A stretch of DNA of 37,244 nucleotides from Halogeometricum pallidum JCM 14848 (GTDB taxonomy: Archaea; Halobacteriota; Halobacteria; Halobacteriales; Haloferacaceae), in assembly GCF_000337095.1 (NCBI RefSeq), contig NZ_AOIV01000036.1:18246-55489 (forward strand). The letters run 5' to 3'. Of this stretch, positions 7,604 to 15,271 are shown piece after piece. Both the position numbers and the translations under genes were made by a program. The notes under the pieces are model-generated. The model was given only the letters and a program-made list of their open reading frames with translations. It was not told the origin of the DNA and made no database searches. Each line of letters opens with the position of its first letter. Within the stretch, counting starts at the first letter, position 1.

Positions 7604-8596
7604 CTACGATGTGGTCAGCCGGCACCACGTTCCGGTAGCATCCCCTCGGAGCCGACAGATCGCGGCGAGGACGACAGCACTGCTCACGAGTAGCGCTGCA
7701 CCGAAGATGAGCACGATACTCACGGTGTTTAGCGCCTCAATTCCGTACGCGGTGCCGAGTTGCTTCGCACCGACAGCGAGGCTCCCCGCGAGCAACATCG
7801 CGGCGAAGTAGCCCTTGATGTCATCTTCGTCGACGAGATCCGTCGCGCCGGCACCGATGCGAGCACCGAGGGCGCTCCCGATCAGCATCGCACCGACGAC
7901 GGGAAGTGCGACGGCGTCGGCCTGTGCATACGAGAACGCACCGTACGCTCCTGAGATGGTGATCTGCAGGATATCCGTTCCGACGGCGACTGCAGCTGGA
8001 ACACCGAGGCCATACATCATGGCGGGCATCAACAAGAAGCCGCCTCCGACACCGAGGAATCCGGAGAGGACACCGACAGCCAACCCTACGGCGAAGATGA
8101 TGACACCTGACACCTGGATGTCACCGCGTAAGGTGACCATCGGTGGAAGCTCGATTCCCTGTACCGTTTCGGACAGATCGACGCTCGATTCGTCATCCGT
8201 CGAACGAGCGTCCCGGAGGGTGAACAGACCGACGATGGCCAGTAGACCGACGTACGCGATGCTGATGATCAGATCCGCCTGGCCCGTCGCTTTGAGGAAG
8301 AGAACCACGTACTTCCCAGCCTCGATGCCGATCGTCATGGCGACAGTCATGATGGCCGCGAGTTTGTAATCGACGTGCCCGTGGTCGCGATGTTTGATCG
8401 CACCGATGACGCTCGTCCCGAAGACGAACGCAAGGCCACTTCCGACAGCGACCTCGGCCGGGTAGCCAATGACCAACAGCGCCGGCGTAACAAGGAACGA
8501 TCCACCCATACCGAAGAAGCCGAAGAGCGTCCCGATCATCAGGCCGAAGCCGACGAACGCGAGAATCAACAGGAGGCTCATCCCGAACACGTCCAT
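7604..8596 (-). CDS. TauE/SafE family sulfite exporter
   Basis: Polytopic membrane transporter of 330 residues. Two internally related halves each carry the family motif: FGMGGSFLVTPALLVIGYPAEVAVGSGL near residue 30 and FLGVGGGFLLMPAMMYGLGVPAAVAVGTDI near residue 185. About eight membrane helices are expected, with a charged loop between the halves (DARSTDDESSVDLSETVQ). Members export sulfite, sulfoacetate or related anions. Here it sits after the YeeE/DUF6691 and persulfide dioxygenase genes, so removal of sulfite made by the dioxygenase is the natural guess. Its ATG comes two bases after the stop codon of the 49-residue gene, implying translational coupling. Confidence 0.93.
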   Translation of the reverse strand: MDVFGMSLLLILAFVGFGLMIGTLFGFFGMGGSFLVTPALLVIGYPAEVAVGSGLAFVFGTSVIGAIKHRDHGHVDYKLAAIMTVAMTIGIEAGKYVVLFLKATGQADLIISIAYVGLLAIVGLFTLRDARSTDDESSVDLSETVQGIELPPMVTLRGDIQVSGVIIFAVGLAVGVLSGFLGVGGGFLLMPAMMYGLGVPAAVAVGTDILQITISGAYGAFSYAQADAVALPVVGAMLIGSALGARIGAGATDLVDEDDIKGYFAAMLLAGSLAVGAKQLGTAYGIEALNTVSIVLIFGAALLVSSAVVLAAICRLRGDATGTWCRLTTS

Positions 8597-8598
8597 TA

Positions 8599-8748
8599 TT
8601 ACTCACCACCGAGTGTATCGAGTACCGTCGGGCCGACCGCTTGCGTGAGCGCGCCGTAGCCCACGTACAGCACAATCGACTCGGCGAGGACGAGACCGAT
8701 TTGTGCCGCTGCCTGTGAGGTACTGCTCAGCGTTTCGATACCGAACAT
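8599..8748 (-). CDS. 49-residue membrane-anchored protein (DUF7512-like)
   Basis: Small gene starting ATG at 8748 and ending TAA at 8599. The product begins MFGIETLSSTSQAAAQIGLV and continues with one membrane helix (about residues 17-33) and a short polar end. I recall this as the haloarchaeal DUF7512 family, often next to TauE/SafE genes, but could not check. Only two bases separate its stop from the tauE ATG, so the two are almost certainly co-translated. It may be a small accessory subunit of the exporter. Codon usage is regular haloarchaeal. Confidence 0.8.
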   Translation of the reverse strand: MFGIETLSSTSQAAAQIGLVLAESIVLYVGYGALTQAVGPTVLDTLGGE

Positions 8749-8841
8749 TTCACTTGCCACCTAGAGTTTTGTGTGATCGAGTCATTTTGACGCTATACCA
8801 TTGCTGTAGGTGTGATGGGTGATTCAGTTTGAACATGATAT

Positions 8842-9312
8842 TCAATCAGCCGTCGATTCAACCCCATCAGCGGCATCTCCGGCACGGAGCGTCCGCCAGT
8901 AGCCCTGTGCATACGCACCGAGGAACATGCCGACGATGGCCCAGAGGATGGGGTAGTTCCCGATACCGATACTTGCGTATGCGGCCCCAGGACAGATGCC
9001 GGAGAGGCCCCAGCCAACGCCGAAGATACCACCACCGACGAGGACGTTGCGATCGAAGTCCTTGAGACGGCGCGTGTACTCGCTTCCGGTCAGCGGCGCG
9101 CGGTTGAGCGAGCGTGTCGCAATTGCGAACGTAACCCCGGTCACGACTGCGGCCCCGCCCATCACGAAGAGTAGACCGAAATCCTCGAACTGGAGGAAAT
9201 CGAGCACGACTTCGGGGCGGGCCATCCCGCTGATTGCCAACCCGAGCCCGAAAACAAGCCCACCGACGTAAATGACGGGGAGGAACCACGGACTGCGCTC
9301 GGTCTCAGCCAT
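8842..9312 (-). CDS. YeeE/YedE second half (DUF6691-type) transporter protein
   Basis: Membrane protein of 156 residues with about four helices. The opening (FLPVIYVGGLVFGLGLAISGMARPEVVLDFLQF) and FVMGGAAVV are typical of the DUF6691 half of split YeeE transporters. WGLSGICPGAAYASIG carries the conserved Cys of the thiosulfate channel. The start is the ATG at 9312, which overlaps the previous gene's stop by one base (TAATG), so an upstream extension of the frame is rejected. With the preceding gene it would form one complete thiosulfate-type transporter. Confidence 0.92.
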   Translation of the reverse strand: MAETERSPWFLPVIYVGGLVFGLGLAISGMARPEVVLDFLQFEDFGLLFVMGGAAVVTGVTFAIATRSLNRAPLTGSEYTRRLKDFDRNVLVGGGIFGVGWGLSGICPGAAYASIGIGNYPILWAIVGMFLGAYAQGYWRTLRAGDAADGVESTAD

Positions 9313-9809
9313 TACGGCGACACCCCCAGGGCTTGGACTAGCTGTGCCGTCCCGATGGCGACGACAAGGAAGGTGGCGACGTTCACGAGTGACGTATTCG
9401 ATAGCGATCCGACGCCGCAAACACCGTGCCCGGAGGTACACCCCTTTCCGAGGCGGGTGCCGACGCCGACGAGGAATCCACCGCCGAGCAGTCGCCACCA
9501 CTGGACATCGGTCGTCCAGATACCGGGGTGCAAGACGAGCCCCCAGATCGCCGCACCGCTGATGATACCGGCGGTGAACACCAGCCGCCACCCGCGCGAC
9601 TGGACGTATTTGAAGCGATTGAACCGCGGCACGTCCGAGACGTACGAGAGCGTCGACTCGAGAAACGTACTCGCACCCGCGATGATGCCCGTGGCAAGGT
9701 AGATGATCGCGGCTCCGAGTCCAACGAGCAGTCCACCGAGGAGATACGGCGTGATTCCTCGAGGGAAGAGTTCACCGACCGCGAGCAGTGGTATGATTGA
9801 CTCCATCAT
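9312..9809 (-). CDS. YeeE/YedE family transporter, first half
   Basis: Membrane protein of 165 residues, about four helices. The diagnostic loop RLGKGCTSGHGVCGVGSLS (about residues 119-137) supplies conserved Cys residues that pass sulfur anions in the thiosulfate transporter YeeE. Bacterial YeeE is a single chain of roughly 350 residues; here it is split, with the second half encoded next by an overlapping gene. Two ATG codons (9809 and 9806) are possible; the first overlaps the stop of the dioxygenase gene as TGATG. TauE, TusA and dioxygenase neighbours support a role in thiosulfate or sulfane-sulfur movement. Confidence 0.93.
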   Translation of the reverse strand: MMESIIPLLAVGELFPRGITPYLLGGLLVGLGAAIIYLATGIIAGASTFLESTLSYVSDVPRFNRFKYVQSRGWRLVFTAGIISGAAIWGLVLHPGIWTTDVQWWRLLGGGFLVGVGTRLGKGCTSGHGVCGVGSLSNTSLVNVATFLVVAIGTAQLVQALGVSP

Positions 9810-10993
9810 CAGTTGGTGAGCGCCTCGTCGCTGGCCGCACAGTTGTTCGGACCGAGTTCGAGTTCGAACGCTCGATCGTCGTCCGGTGCCGCCTGACCGA
9901 GGTTCGTCGCAATGATTGCCTCGTAGTTGGCCGGCCGGGGTGGCATGTCGGCGACGATGAACTCAACGAACGCTTCTTCGCTCATCGAAAGAGCGTCCAT
10001 GCGTTCGCGGAGGTCGCCGAGTGTAGCTGTGTAGGTACCATCGTCGGTCGGTGTCGCTGCATCGCTGAAGTGTGCAGGTGCGATGACCGTCTCGTCAGGG
10101 AGGGGGAGGACCTTCTCGTGGAGACTTTCGTACAGCGTCCGAGCGGCGTTCCTCGCAGCCTCCGGGTCCTCCAGGTCCGGACGGGCAACACTTTCGGTGA
10201 AGAGGCCATCGCCGGTGAACAGCACGTCTCCGACCCGGTAGGCAGTCATGCCGGTCGTGTGCCCGGGCGTGTGGATCGCTTCGAGTTCGACATTTCCAAC
10301 GGTGAGTCTCTGGCCGTCACCGATAGTTTCGTACTCGAGATCGTAGCCGACACCGCGGTCAGCTGCGGGCGTGGGGAGAACCGCGGACGCCCCGGTCTCC
10401 GTAGCGAGTTCGCGAATCCCAGAGATGTGATCCGCGTGGATGTGCGTATCTAGAGCGTATTTGAGGTCAGCCCCGAACAGTCGGAGGTCCTGAAGATACT
10501 GGTCAGTGAACGCGCGAAGTGGATCGATAAGAGCCGCTTCACCGTCCGAAGCAACGAGATACGCGAGGCACCCACTGGATGGACGCTGGTACTGGGCGAC
10601 TGTGGCGTCGATATCAACGTCGAGTTCCGTGTACTCGTAGATGCGCGCCCAGCCCTTCATACCGTGTTCGAGATGGTTGACGTCGTAGCCCTCGGCTTCG
10701 AGCGACTCGGCGATCATCTCGCTTGACCCGCCTTTCGCACAGAGGACGGTAACCGTCTGATCCCTTGGGAGATCGGCGAGCAAGTCCTCCGGGATCCCGT
10801 CGAGGAGCTGGAAATACGGATAGTTCACGATGTCGACGGTCTCCCCATCGATATGCCACTCCGCATAGTCTCCTTCCGAGCGGGCGTCGAGGAGGAACAC
10901 GTCTTCACCGTCGTCGATTCGTGCTTTCAATTCTGTGGGCGTAATCGATTCGACCGCTCCATCAGTCTCTGGAGTCGCTTCGGTCATCGTCAC
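9809..10993 (-). CDS. Rhodanese - persulfide dioxygenase (MBL-fold) fusion, copy 1
   Basis: Fusion of 394 residues. Residues ~18-122 are a rhodanese domain with predicted persulfide Cys about residue 85 (VTVLCAKGGSS). Residues ~130-340 are a metallo-beta-lactamase fold of the ETHE1 type, with metal ligands in THIHADHISG (about 183-192), AIHTPGHTTG and LFTGDGLF. The C-terminus ends in ELGPNNCAAS, shared with the second copy. ETHE1-type enzymes use Fe(II) and O2 to turn a low-molecular-weight persulfide into sulfite, and an attached rhodanese can combine sulfite with sulfane sulfur to give thiosulfate. Haloarchaea generally use gamma-glutamylcysteine instead of glutathione, so the substrate is probably that persulfide (inference). 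It is the first gene of a tightly overlapping operon with yeeE. Confidence 0.93.
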   Translation of the reverse strand: MTMTEATPETDGAVESITPTELKARIDDGEDVFLLDARSEGDYAEWHIDGETVDIVNYPYFQLLDGIPEDLLADLPRDQTVTVLCAKGGSSEMIAESLEAEGYDVNHLEHGMKGWARIYEYTELDVDIDATVAQYQRPSSGCLAYLVASDGEAALIDPLRAFTDQYLQDLRLFGADLKYALDTHIHADHISGIRELATETGASAVLPTPAADRGVGYDLEYETIGDGQRLTVGNVELEAIHTPGHTTGMTAYRVGDVLFTGDGLFTESVARPDLEDPEAARNAARTLYESLHEKVLPLPDETVIAPAHFSDAATPTDDGTYTATLGDLRERMDALSMSEEAFVEFIVADMPPRPANYEAIIATNLGQAAPDDDRAFELELGPNNCAASDEALTN

Positions 10994-11192
10994 CTACTGC
11001 TACCAGCCACACGCCAATAAAGATTCGCATAGAAAACCAAATATCGAACAATACTATAGCCCCAATTTTTACGCTCATAGCTATACCACGCCGCTTTTCT
11101 ACATAATAACCCCTATGGTAATGTGAGGTATTGGAATTGCCATCGATACACTTTTACTGCCGTGTCCAGTATTGGGTGTCGAAGTCAATACT
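10994..11192. promoter_or_regulatory. Divergent promoter region between the dioxygenase operon and tusA
   Basis: A 199-bp, A/T-rich intergenic region serves both directions. CAATACT occurs at 11049-11055 and 11186-11192, AGTATTG at 11168-11174. The last two form a perfect 7-bp inverted repeat with an 11-nt spacer that abuts the tusA ATG. GTATTGGAATTGCCAT at 11128-11143 closely resembles 12850-12865 (14 of 16 bases). A TATA-like acttttac lies near 11150. The arrangement suggests an upstream activator site and a downstream operator for tusA. Confidence 0.5.
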
Positions 11193-11435
11193 ATGATGGA
11201 AGACGAAATCGCAGAGAGCCTCGATGTCAAAGGACAGAATTGCCCCATGCCCGTCGTCAAGACCAAACAGGCTGTCGACCAGCTCGCTACCGATGACGTT
11301 CTCGAAGTCCTCGCAACCGACCCGGGGAGTATGAGCGACCTCGCTGGATGGGCCGAGACGACCGATGGGGTCGAGCTCCTCGACCAAGAAGAAGGCGATG
11401 ACGTGTACAAACACTACGTTCGCAAGACCGAGTAA
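11193..11435 (+). CDS. tusA: TusA family sulfur carrier
   Basis: Cytoplasmic sulfur-relay protein of 80 residues. The signature LDVKGQNCPMPVVKTKQAV contains the CPxP motif whose Cys carries a persulfide. The fold is the usual two-helix, four-strand sandwich. The start is the ATG pair at 11193; a TTG at 11172 would overlap the inverted repeat and is rejected. It lies 3 nt before dsrE2, and TusA-DsrE2 pairs are common sulfur-relay partners. Such proteins pass sulfane sulfur from rhodaneses to tRNA thiolation, molybdopterin or sulfur-oxidising systems; which one applies here is unknown. Confidence 0.95.
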   Translation: MMEDEIAESLDVKGQNCPMPVVKTKQAVDQLATDDVLEVLATDPGSMSDLAGWAETTDGVELLDQEEGDDVYKHYVRKTE

Positions 11436-11438
11436 CGA

Positions 11439-12041
11439 ATGAGCACCGAAACAAACGACGGAACCCAGACGTCGACTGAAACGGGAGAGACGACAGACAC
11501 ACTCAGTCGAGAGGAGCTCCAAGCACGCATCGAACAGCTCGAAACTCGACTCGCTACTGTCGAGAATACGACGGGTGATGACCAACAGAAAATGTCGATC
11601 ATCGCGACGAAAGGGACGCTCGACATGGCGTACCCGCCGCTCATCCTCGCGAGCACGGCGGCTGCCTTCGGCTACGAAGTAACTGTATTCCACACGTTCT
11701 GGGGTCTGGATATTCTCCACGAGGAGCGGTCGAAAAAGCTCAAGCTCAGTTCGGTGGGCAACCCCAACATGCCCGTTCCGAACGTCGTTGGTGCACTCCC
11801 CGGTATGGACCGCGTGACGACAAAGATGATGGAAAAGCAAATTAAGGACAACGATACCGCGACCATCGAGGAACTCATCGAGACATCACTGGAGATGGGC
11901 GTCGAGTTCCAAGCGTGTCAGATGACCATCGACCTGATGGACTATGACGAGGCCGACTTCTACGACGGCGTGACGACCGGTGTCGGCGCTGCGACCGCAA
12001 TCCAGGACATGGCGGAATCGGACATTCAACTCCTCATCTAA
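11439..12041 (+). CDS. DsrE2-type (DsrE/F/H family) sulfur relay protein
   Basis: Protein of 200 residues. Residues ~22-40 form a short coiled coil (REELQARIEQLETRLATVEN); residues ~50-200 are the DsrE2 domain, starting KMSIIATKGTLDMAYPPLIL with an alternating strand-helix pattern. The conserved Cys lies in GVEFQACQMTIDLM. The family binds sulfane sulfur and partners TusA. It is cotranscribed with tusA (3-nt gap). Charged residues in the opening ~40 residues (MSTETNDGTQTSTETGETTD) look like a halophilic linker, not a signal peptide. Confidence 0.93.
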   Translation: MSTETNDGTQTSTETGETTDTLSREELQARIEQLETRLATVENTTGDDQQKMSIIATKGTLDMAYPPLILASTAAAFGYEVTVFHTFWGLDILHEERSKKLKLSSVGNPNMPVPNVVGALPGMDRVTTKMMEKQIKDNDTATIEELIETSLEMGVEFQACQMTIDLMDYDEADFYDGVTTGVGAATAIQDMAESDIQLLI

Positions 12042-12135
12042 GCTACAACGGACCTATTGGTCCTGATCGAGTAGGTCACTATTGCGGCTGATTTCGAATC
12101 AATACCGATCCAGTGGGGCAACTCAATTTAGTAGT

Positions 12136-12837
12136 TCACTGATCCCTTCGAAAATCACTCGTCCGCAGTTCTTCTTCCGCGTACCATGTTCGGGGGCGAC
12201 AGGCAATAACTCCGAGTATGAGTGCATACAGAGAGACGATGACCGTCACGAATTCGCCAGGAATCTGACCGATTGCAGCACTCGATGGCCACGGTTGCTC
12301 GACGAACGCTGTGACACGAATGACCCACGCAGCAAGTAGGACTGCGAACAGCGGGAGATAGATCCGCCGCAGCCGGTGTGCAATCGCTTCCTCCATCGTG
12401 ATTTTGAGTGTCGGCTGGTCGTAGTCGTCGGCCAACTTGTACCGCCAATCAGGGTCAGCAAGTTCGCGAGACGGATCTAGTCCCAGTGCAAACACGTTTC
12501 GCTGGAGCGTTCGGACGCGGGAGCGCCAGATGTCGTACCCCCGATAACGGCGCGCTTCGACGACGAGAAAGACCGTCAGTGCAGCCCAGCCGACGAGAAT
12601 CACGTAATGGGGATTCGTTCGGCTCGAAAAGGCCCACGTGAGGATCGCCGCCATCATGATGACGGCCCAGTTCGTCGTTCGGTCGAGGCGTTCACGCCAG
12701 AATTTCATCCGATGAATTTCCCCCCGATACAGGTGTGCCATCGAAGAACTCGGCCCCATCTCTTCATCTAACAGTCCTTTACCAATCTCTCGGAAGGAGC
12801 GAGCCTCTTCGTCAGCATTGTCTGAGCTGTCGGTCAT
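12136..12837 (-). CDS. DUF2270 family membrane protein
   Basis: Protein of 233 residues starting at the ATG at 12837 (a TTG one codon earlier is less likely). The family signature is HLYRGEIHRMKFWRERLDRT followed by TNWAV. Two membrane helices follow (about residues 55-92), then a soluble segment (RGYDIWRSRVRTLQRNVFAL) and two further helices near the C-terminus. The function of the family is not known. It is convergent with the dsrE2 gene. An AGTATTGGGATTGC motif lies just upstream of its start at 12849-12862. Confidence 0.88.
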   Translation of the reverse strand: MTDSSDNADEEARSFREIGKGLLDEEMGPSSSMAHLYRGEIHRMKFWRERLDRTTNWAVIMMAAILTWAFSSRTNPHYVILVGWAALTVFLVVEARRYRGYDIWRSRVRTLQRNVFALGLDPSRELADPDWRYKLADDYDQPTLKITMEEAIAHRLRRIYLPLFAVLLAAWVIRVTAFVEQPWPSSAAIGQIPGEFVTVIVSLYALILGVIACRPRTWYAEEELRTSDFRRDQ

Positions 12838-12848
12838 CAATACGTGGG

Positions 12849-12865
12849 AGTATTGGGATTGCTAT
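12849..12865. promoter_or_regulatory. AGTATTGGGATTGCTAT motif upstream of the DUF2270 gene
   Basis: This 17-bp stretch lies 12 bp before the DUF2270 start codon. GTATTGG-ATTGC-AT is shared with 11128-11143 in the tusA promoter region. The core ATTGGAATTGCCAT of the other copy is an imperfect palindrome around AATT, as expected of an operator. Function is inferred. Confidence 0.4.
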
Positions 12866-12909
12866 ACAAACCGACTTCGACTTCGAACCTTCGGAGGCGA
12901 ACGCAGAGA

Positions 12910-13191
12910 TCACCCACGTTCGAGATAGAGTGAATACATGATTATCGCAAACCCGATTGCAACGAGGACGCTGTTGATCAAAACGCCGGCTTCAAGCGAA
13001 ACAGAGAGCAGTTGATTAGCAATTCCAGCGAGAAGTGCTCCGAGGGTGACAGTCCCAAACCCGATGCCAAGAGCCCGCATCGATGGGGCTCCAGTCCGAC
13101 GATACGCTTTGAATGCAATGTAGGTGATTCCACTCCCCAAGAGCAGAATCACCGTCTTTACGACGACGATCGCCGTCCCCATCCAAGTCAT
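12910..13191 (-). CDS. Three-helix membrane protein (DUF7521-like)
   Basis: Membrane protein of 93 residues with three hydrophobic helices (about residues 5-27, 39-62 and 67-90) and a short charged loop (KAYRRTGAPSMRALG). It resembles the small haloarchaeal membrane proteins encoded directly after ArsR-like regulators. Its ATG overlaps the regulator's stop codon by four bases (ATGA), so the two form a unit. The likely role is a membrane partner or target of that regulator; nothing more can be read. Confidence 0.8.
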   Translation of the reverse strand: MTWMGTAIVVVKTVILLLGSGITYIAFKAYRRTGAPSMRALGIGFGTVTLGALLAGIANQLLSVSLEAGVLINSVLVAIGFAIIMYSLYLERG

Positions 13192-13565
13192 AGTTCGTCA
13201 CCCATTGTCGACCAGATATCAGCGAGCCGTTCGTCGGCCTTCCGGGGCGGTCGTTCGACCGTCACCGAAAAATCGTCTTCCTCAGTCATCGAGATCGTTA
13301 CGTCGTCGAAATCTCGCTTATATCGAGTCGTGCGGCCACCTCCGGGATTGATCGTGTCTTGCTCGCGAACGAGCGAGGCGTTACTGAGAAGCTCCAGTTT
13401 CCGGTACAACGTCGATGTGGGGATGTCACAGGTGTCCGTAAGTTCGTTTGCGGTCATGGGTTCAGTTGTAACTCTGAGAATGGCTCGGCAGTCGGGGTCG
13501 TCCAGCGCGTCCAGGACGTTCTGCAAGGATGGGGAGTCCTCGGACGACGCTGAATCGCGCACCAT
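13188..13565 (-). CDS. ArsR-like winged-helix transcriptional regulator
   Basis: DNA-binding protein of 125 residues. The winged helix spans about residues 15-85: VLDALDDPDCRAILRVTTEP, then MTANELTDTCDIPTSTLYRK as turn and recognition helix, then a wing with GGGRTTRYKRDF. The C-terminal end (VTVERPPRKADERLADIWST) is typical of small haloarchaeal ArsR-like proteins. Two Cys (in PDCRA and DTCDIP) are present but not in a metal-binding arrangement I recognise. It is cotranscribed with the downstream three-helix membrane gene. Confidence 0.88.
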   Translation of the reverse strand: MVRDSASSEDSPSLQNVLDALDDPDCRAILRVTTEPMTANELTDTCDIPTSTLYRKLELLSNASLVREQDTINPGGGRTTRYKRDFDDVTISMTEEDDFSVTVERPPRKADERLADIWSTMGDEL

Positions 13566-13732
13566 TATCTGAGTTAAGAGATGCTCCGGAATATGACATT
13601 CGATTGGTGTGCAGGTGAACTCTCACGAAAGACGGTCGAAGTGGCCACACAGGTAACGAAACCGTCTGAGACATGTTTCGAGGAGACACTACTAGGTATA
13701 GGAATCGACATGAGAGATGGACATCCTTATAC

Positions 13733-13981
13733 TCACAAATCGCATTCAGTCTCCACCAGCCGTCTTCCGGCGTCTGTCACTTTGTAGCACCCTCGACCGA
13801 GAGGATAGATTAATCCTTGCTGGTATAGCCGCGAACAAGTTTGATCGACTGTTATCGCATGCGTGTCTGTTGCCATAGCGAGATCCGTGACGTGGACTGG
13901 AGCGTGCTCAAGGAGTGTCTCTAGAATTTCTGCATCCGTCTTGTGCTCGAACGTACTCATATCTCGGTTCGGTTCGTACAT
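13733..13981 (-). CDS. Small winged-helix protein
   Basis: Protein of 82 residues, or 75 if translation begins at the second Met (13960). TDAEILETLLEHAPVHVTDL followed by TVDQTCSRLYQQGLIYPLGR and CYKVTDAGRRLVE form a compact winged helix of the MarR/PhiH-like kind common in haloarchaea. No sensor domain is present. It stands alone between two regulator blocks, 52 nt after the end of tfb copy 2 in map order. Target unknown. Confidence 0.75.
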   Translation of the reverse strand: MYEPNRDMSTFEHKTDAEILETLLEHAPVHVTDLAMATDTHAITVDQTCSRLYQQGLIYPLGRGCYKVTDAGRRLVETECDL

Positions 13982-14033
13982 CGGTAGATAGTACGCTGTA
14001 TCATGAGTTGGTTGCTTCAGGCCCCGTCCAGAC

Positions 14034-14999
14034 TTACAGTTGCTCCGCGTAGACTTCGAGGAGTTCTTGGTAGCGATTCCGAATCGTGACCATACTCACA
14101 TCCGCGGCGTTACTCACTGTTGCCTGGGTGAGCTGTTCGTTAGTCAAGTGAGTCGCTGCATAGAGGGCGGCTGCGGCTAATCCCGCAGGGCTCTTTCCGC
14201 TGTGAGTGCCGGTATTCTTTGCTACGTCAAGTAGCTCTCGTGCCGTTCGTTCAGCTTCATCACTGATTTCTAGGGTTGACGCGAATTGGGGAATGTACGT
14301 CGACGGATCCTCGGGCTCAATTTGTAGGCCAAGCTCGCGAGAGAGATAACGGTACGCTCGTTGGATGCGGATTTTCTCGACGCGACTGATGTCTGCAAAC
14401 GTGGTCAGCGGCCGTGGGAAATGCTGTTGCCGTGCAGCGGCATACAGTGAGGCGGTCGCCATCCCTTCGATAGACCGACCGGGGAGTAAATCCGATTCGA
14501 CGGCGCGGCGGTACAGGACTCCGGCCGTTTCGCGAACCGGCTCGGGGAGCCCCAGCGCGGAACCCATCCGCTGGATCTCACCAAGTGCTTGCTTGAGGTT
14601 TCGCTCCTGGGCATCTTTCGTCCGGAACCGTTCGTCCCATGTTCTGAGCCGCTCTAAGCGAGCACGTTTCTCCGTTGGAACGGCCCGTCCAGAGGCATCG
14701 GTATTCTGCCAGCCGATCGTCGTGCTGAGACCCTTATCATGCATCAACTGCGTCGTTGGAGCGCCGACGCGACTCTTTTCGTCCTGCTCCTCAGTATCGA
14801 AAGAACGCCACTCGGGACCGTGATCGAGTGCTCTGTCTTCGCAAATCAGCCCACAGTCTTCGCAGCGTGTCTCACCGTGCTCGTCATCGCGAACGATTCG
14901 TCCCTGACATTCCGGACAGGTAGTAAGCGACTGCGATTCGGCAGTCTGCTCACCGGTACTACTGCGATCGATTTCGGTGTTGAGTACTGTGTTCGTCAT
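14034..14999 (-). CDS. tfb: Transcription initiation factor TFB (TFIIB), copy 2
   Basis: TFIIB homologue of 321 residues. The zinc ribbon runs CPECQGRIVRDDEHGETRCE then DCG; the B-reader is DHGPEWRSF; two cyclin repeats follow (KQALGEIQRMGSALGLPEPV; HSGKSPAGLAAAALYAATHL) and it ends VSMVTIRNRYQELLEVYAEQL. The frame extends upstream to 15092, but the extra residues do not fit the family, so the ATG at 14999 is used. It is divergent from cydAB with a 25-bp palindrome between them, which raises the possibility of joint control. It is much closer to copy 1 than to copy 3. Confidence 0.95.
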   Translation of the reverse strand: MTNTVLNTEIDRSSTGEQTAESQSLTTCPECQGRIVRDDEHGETRCEDCGLICEDRALDHGPEWRSFDTEEQDEKSRVGAPTTQLMHDKGLSTTIGWQNTDASGRAVPTEKRARLERLRTWDERFRTKDAQERNLKQALGEIQRMGSALGLPEPVRETAGVLYRRAVESDLLPGRSIEGMATASLYAAARQQHFPRPLTTFADISRVEKIRIQRAYRYLSRELGLQIEPEDPSTYIPQFASTLEISDEAERTARELLDVAKNTGTHSGKSPAGLAAAALYAATHLTNEQLTQATVSNAADVSMVTIRNRYQELLEVYAEQL

Positions 15000-15081
15000 G
15001 TGGGTCTGTGAGATGCTGATCTTGGCCGTCGACTGAGTCTCTCTAGCAAAGCTATCGAAGTGATCAGGGATGAATAGATGG

Positions 15082-15106
15082 CGGATTCCCATTCGATGGG
15101 AATCCG
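15082..15106. promoter_or_regulatory. 25-bp perfect palindrome between tfb copy 2 and cydA
   Basis: Arms CGGATTCCCAT (15082-15092) and ATGGGAATCCG (15096-15106) are exact complements around a TCG spacer. The gap between tfb (start 14999) and cydA (start 15272) is 272 bp with no gene. An exact 11-bp inverted repeat with a 3-nt spacer is a good candidate binding site for a dimeric regulator. It could also form a hairpin, but a terminator is unlikely since it lies between divergent starts. Confidence 0.55.
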
Positions 15107-15271
15107 ACGCCCGTTAATTTGCGTCCATCGCGAAATACCATTGATGCCAACCCAACGCGTTCCCCTTTATCCCCTCTCCGAAGAACAATCAACGAACAGG
15201 GTTGAGCCGTCGATCCAAGGTAGATACGTCTCTCAGATACGCAATATGCCGTCTCCAGCGGGATACACGAG

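Noticed and set aside
8842-9591. Longer start for the DUF6691-type gene
   Set aside because: The added N-terminus is Arg-rich and lies antiframe to yeeE; the TAATG overlap at 9312 gives the natural start.
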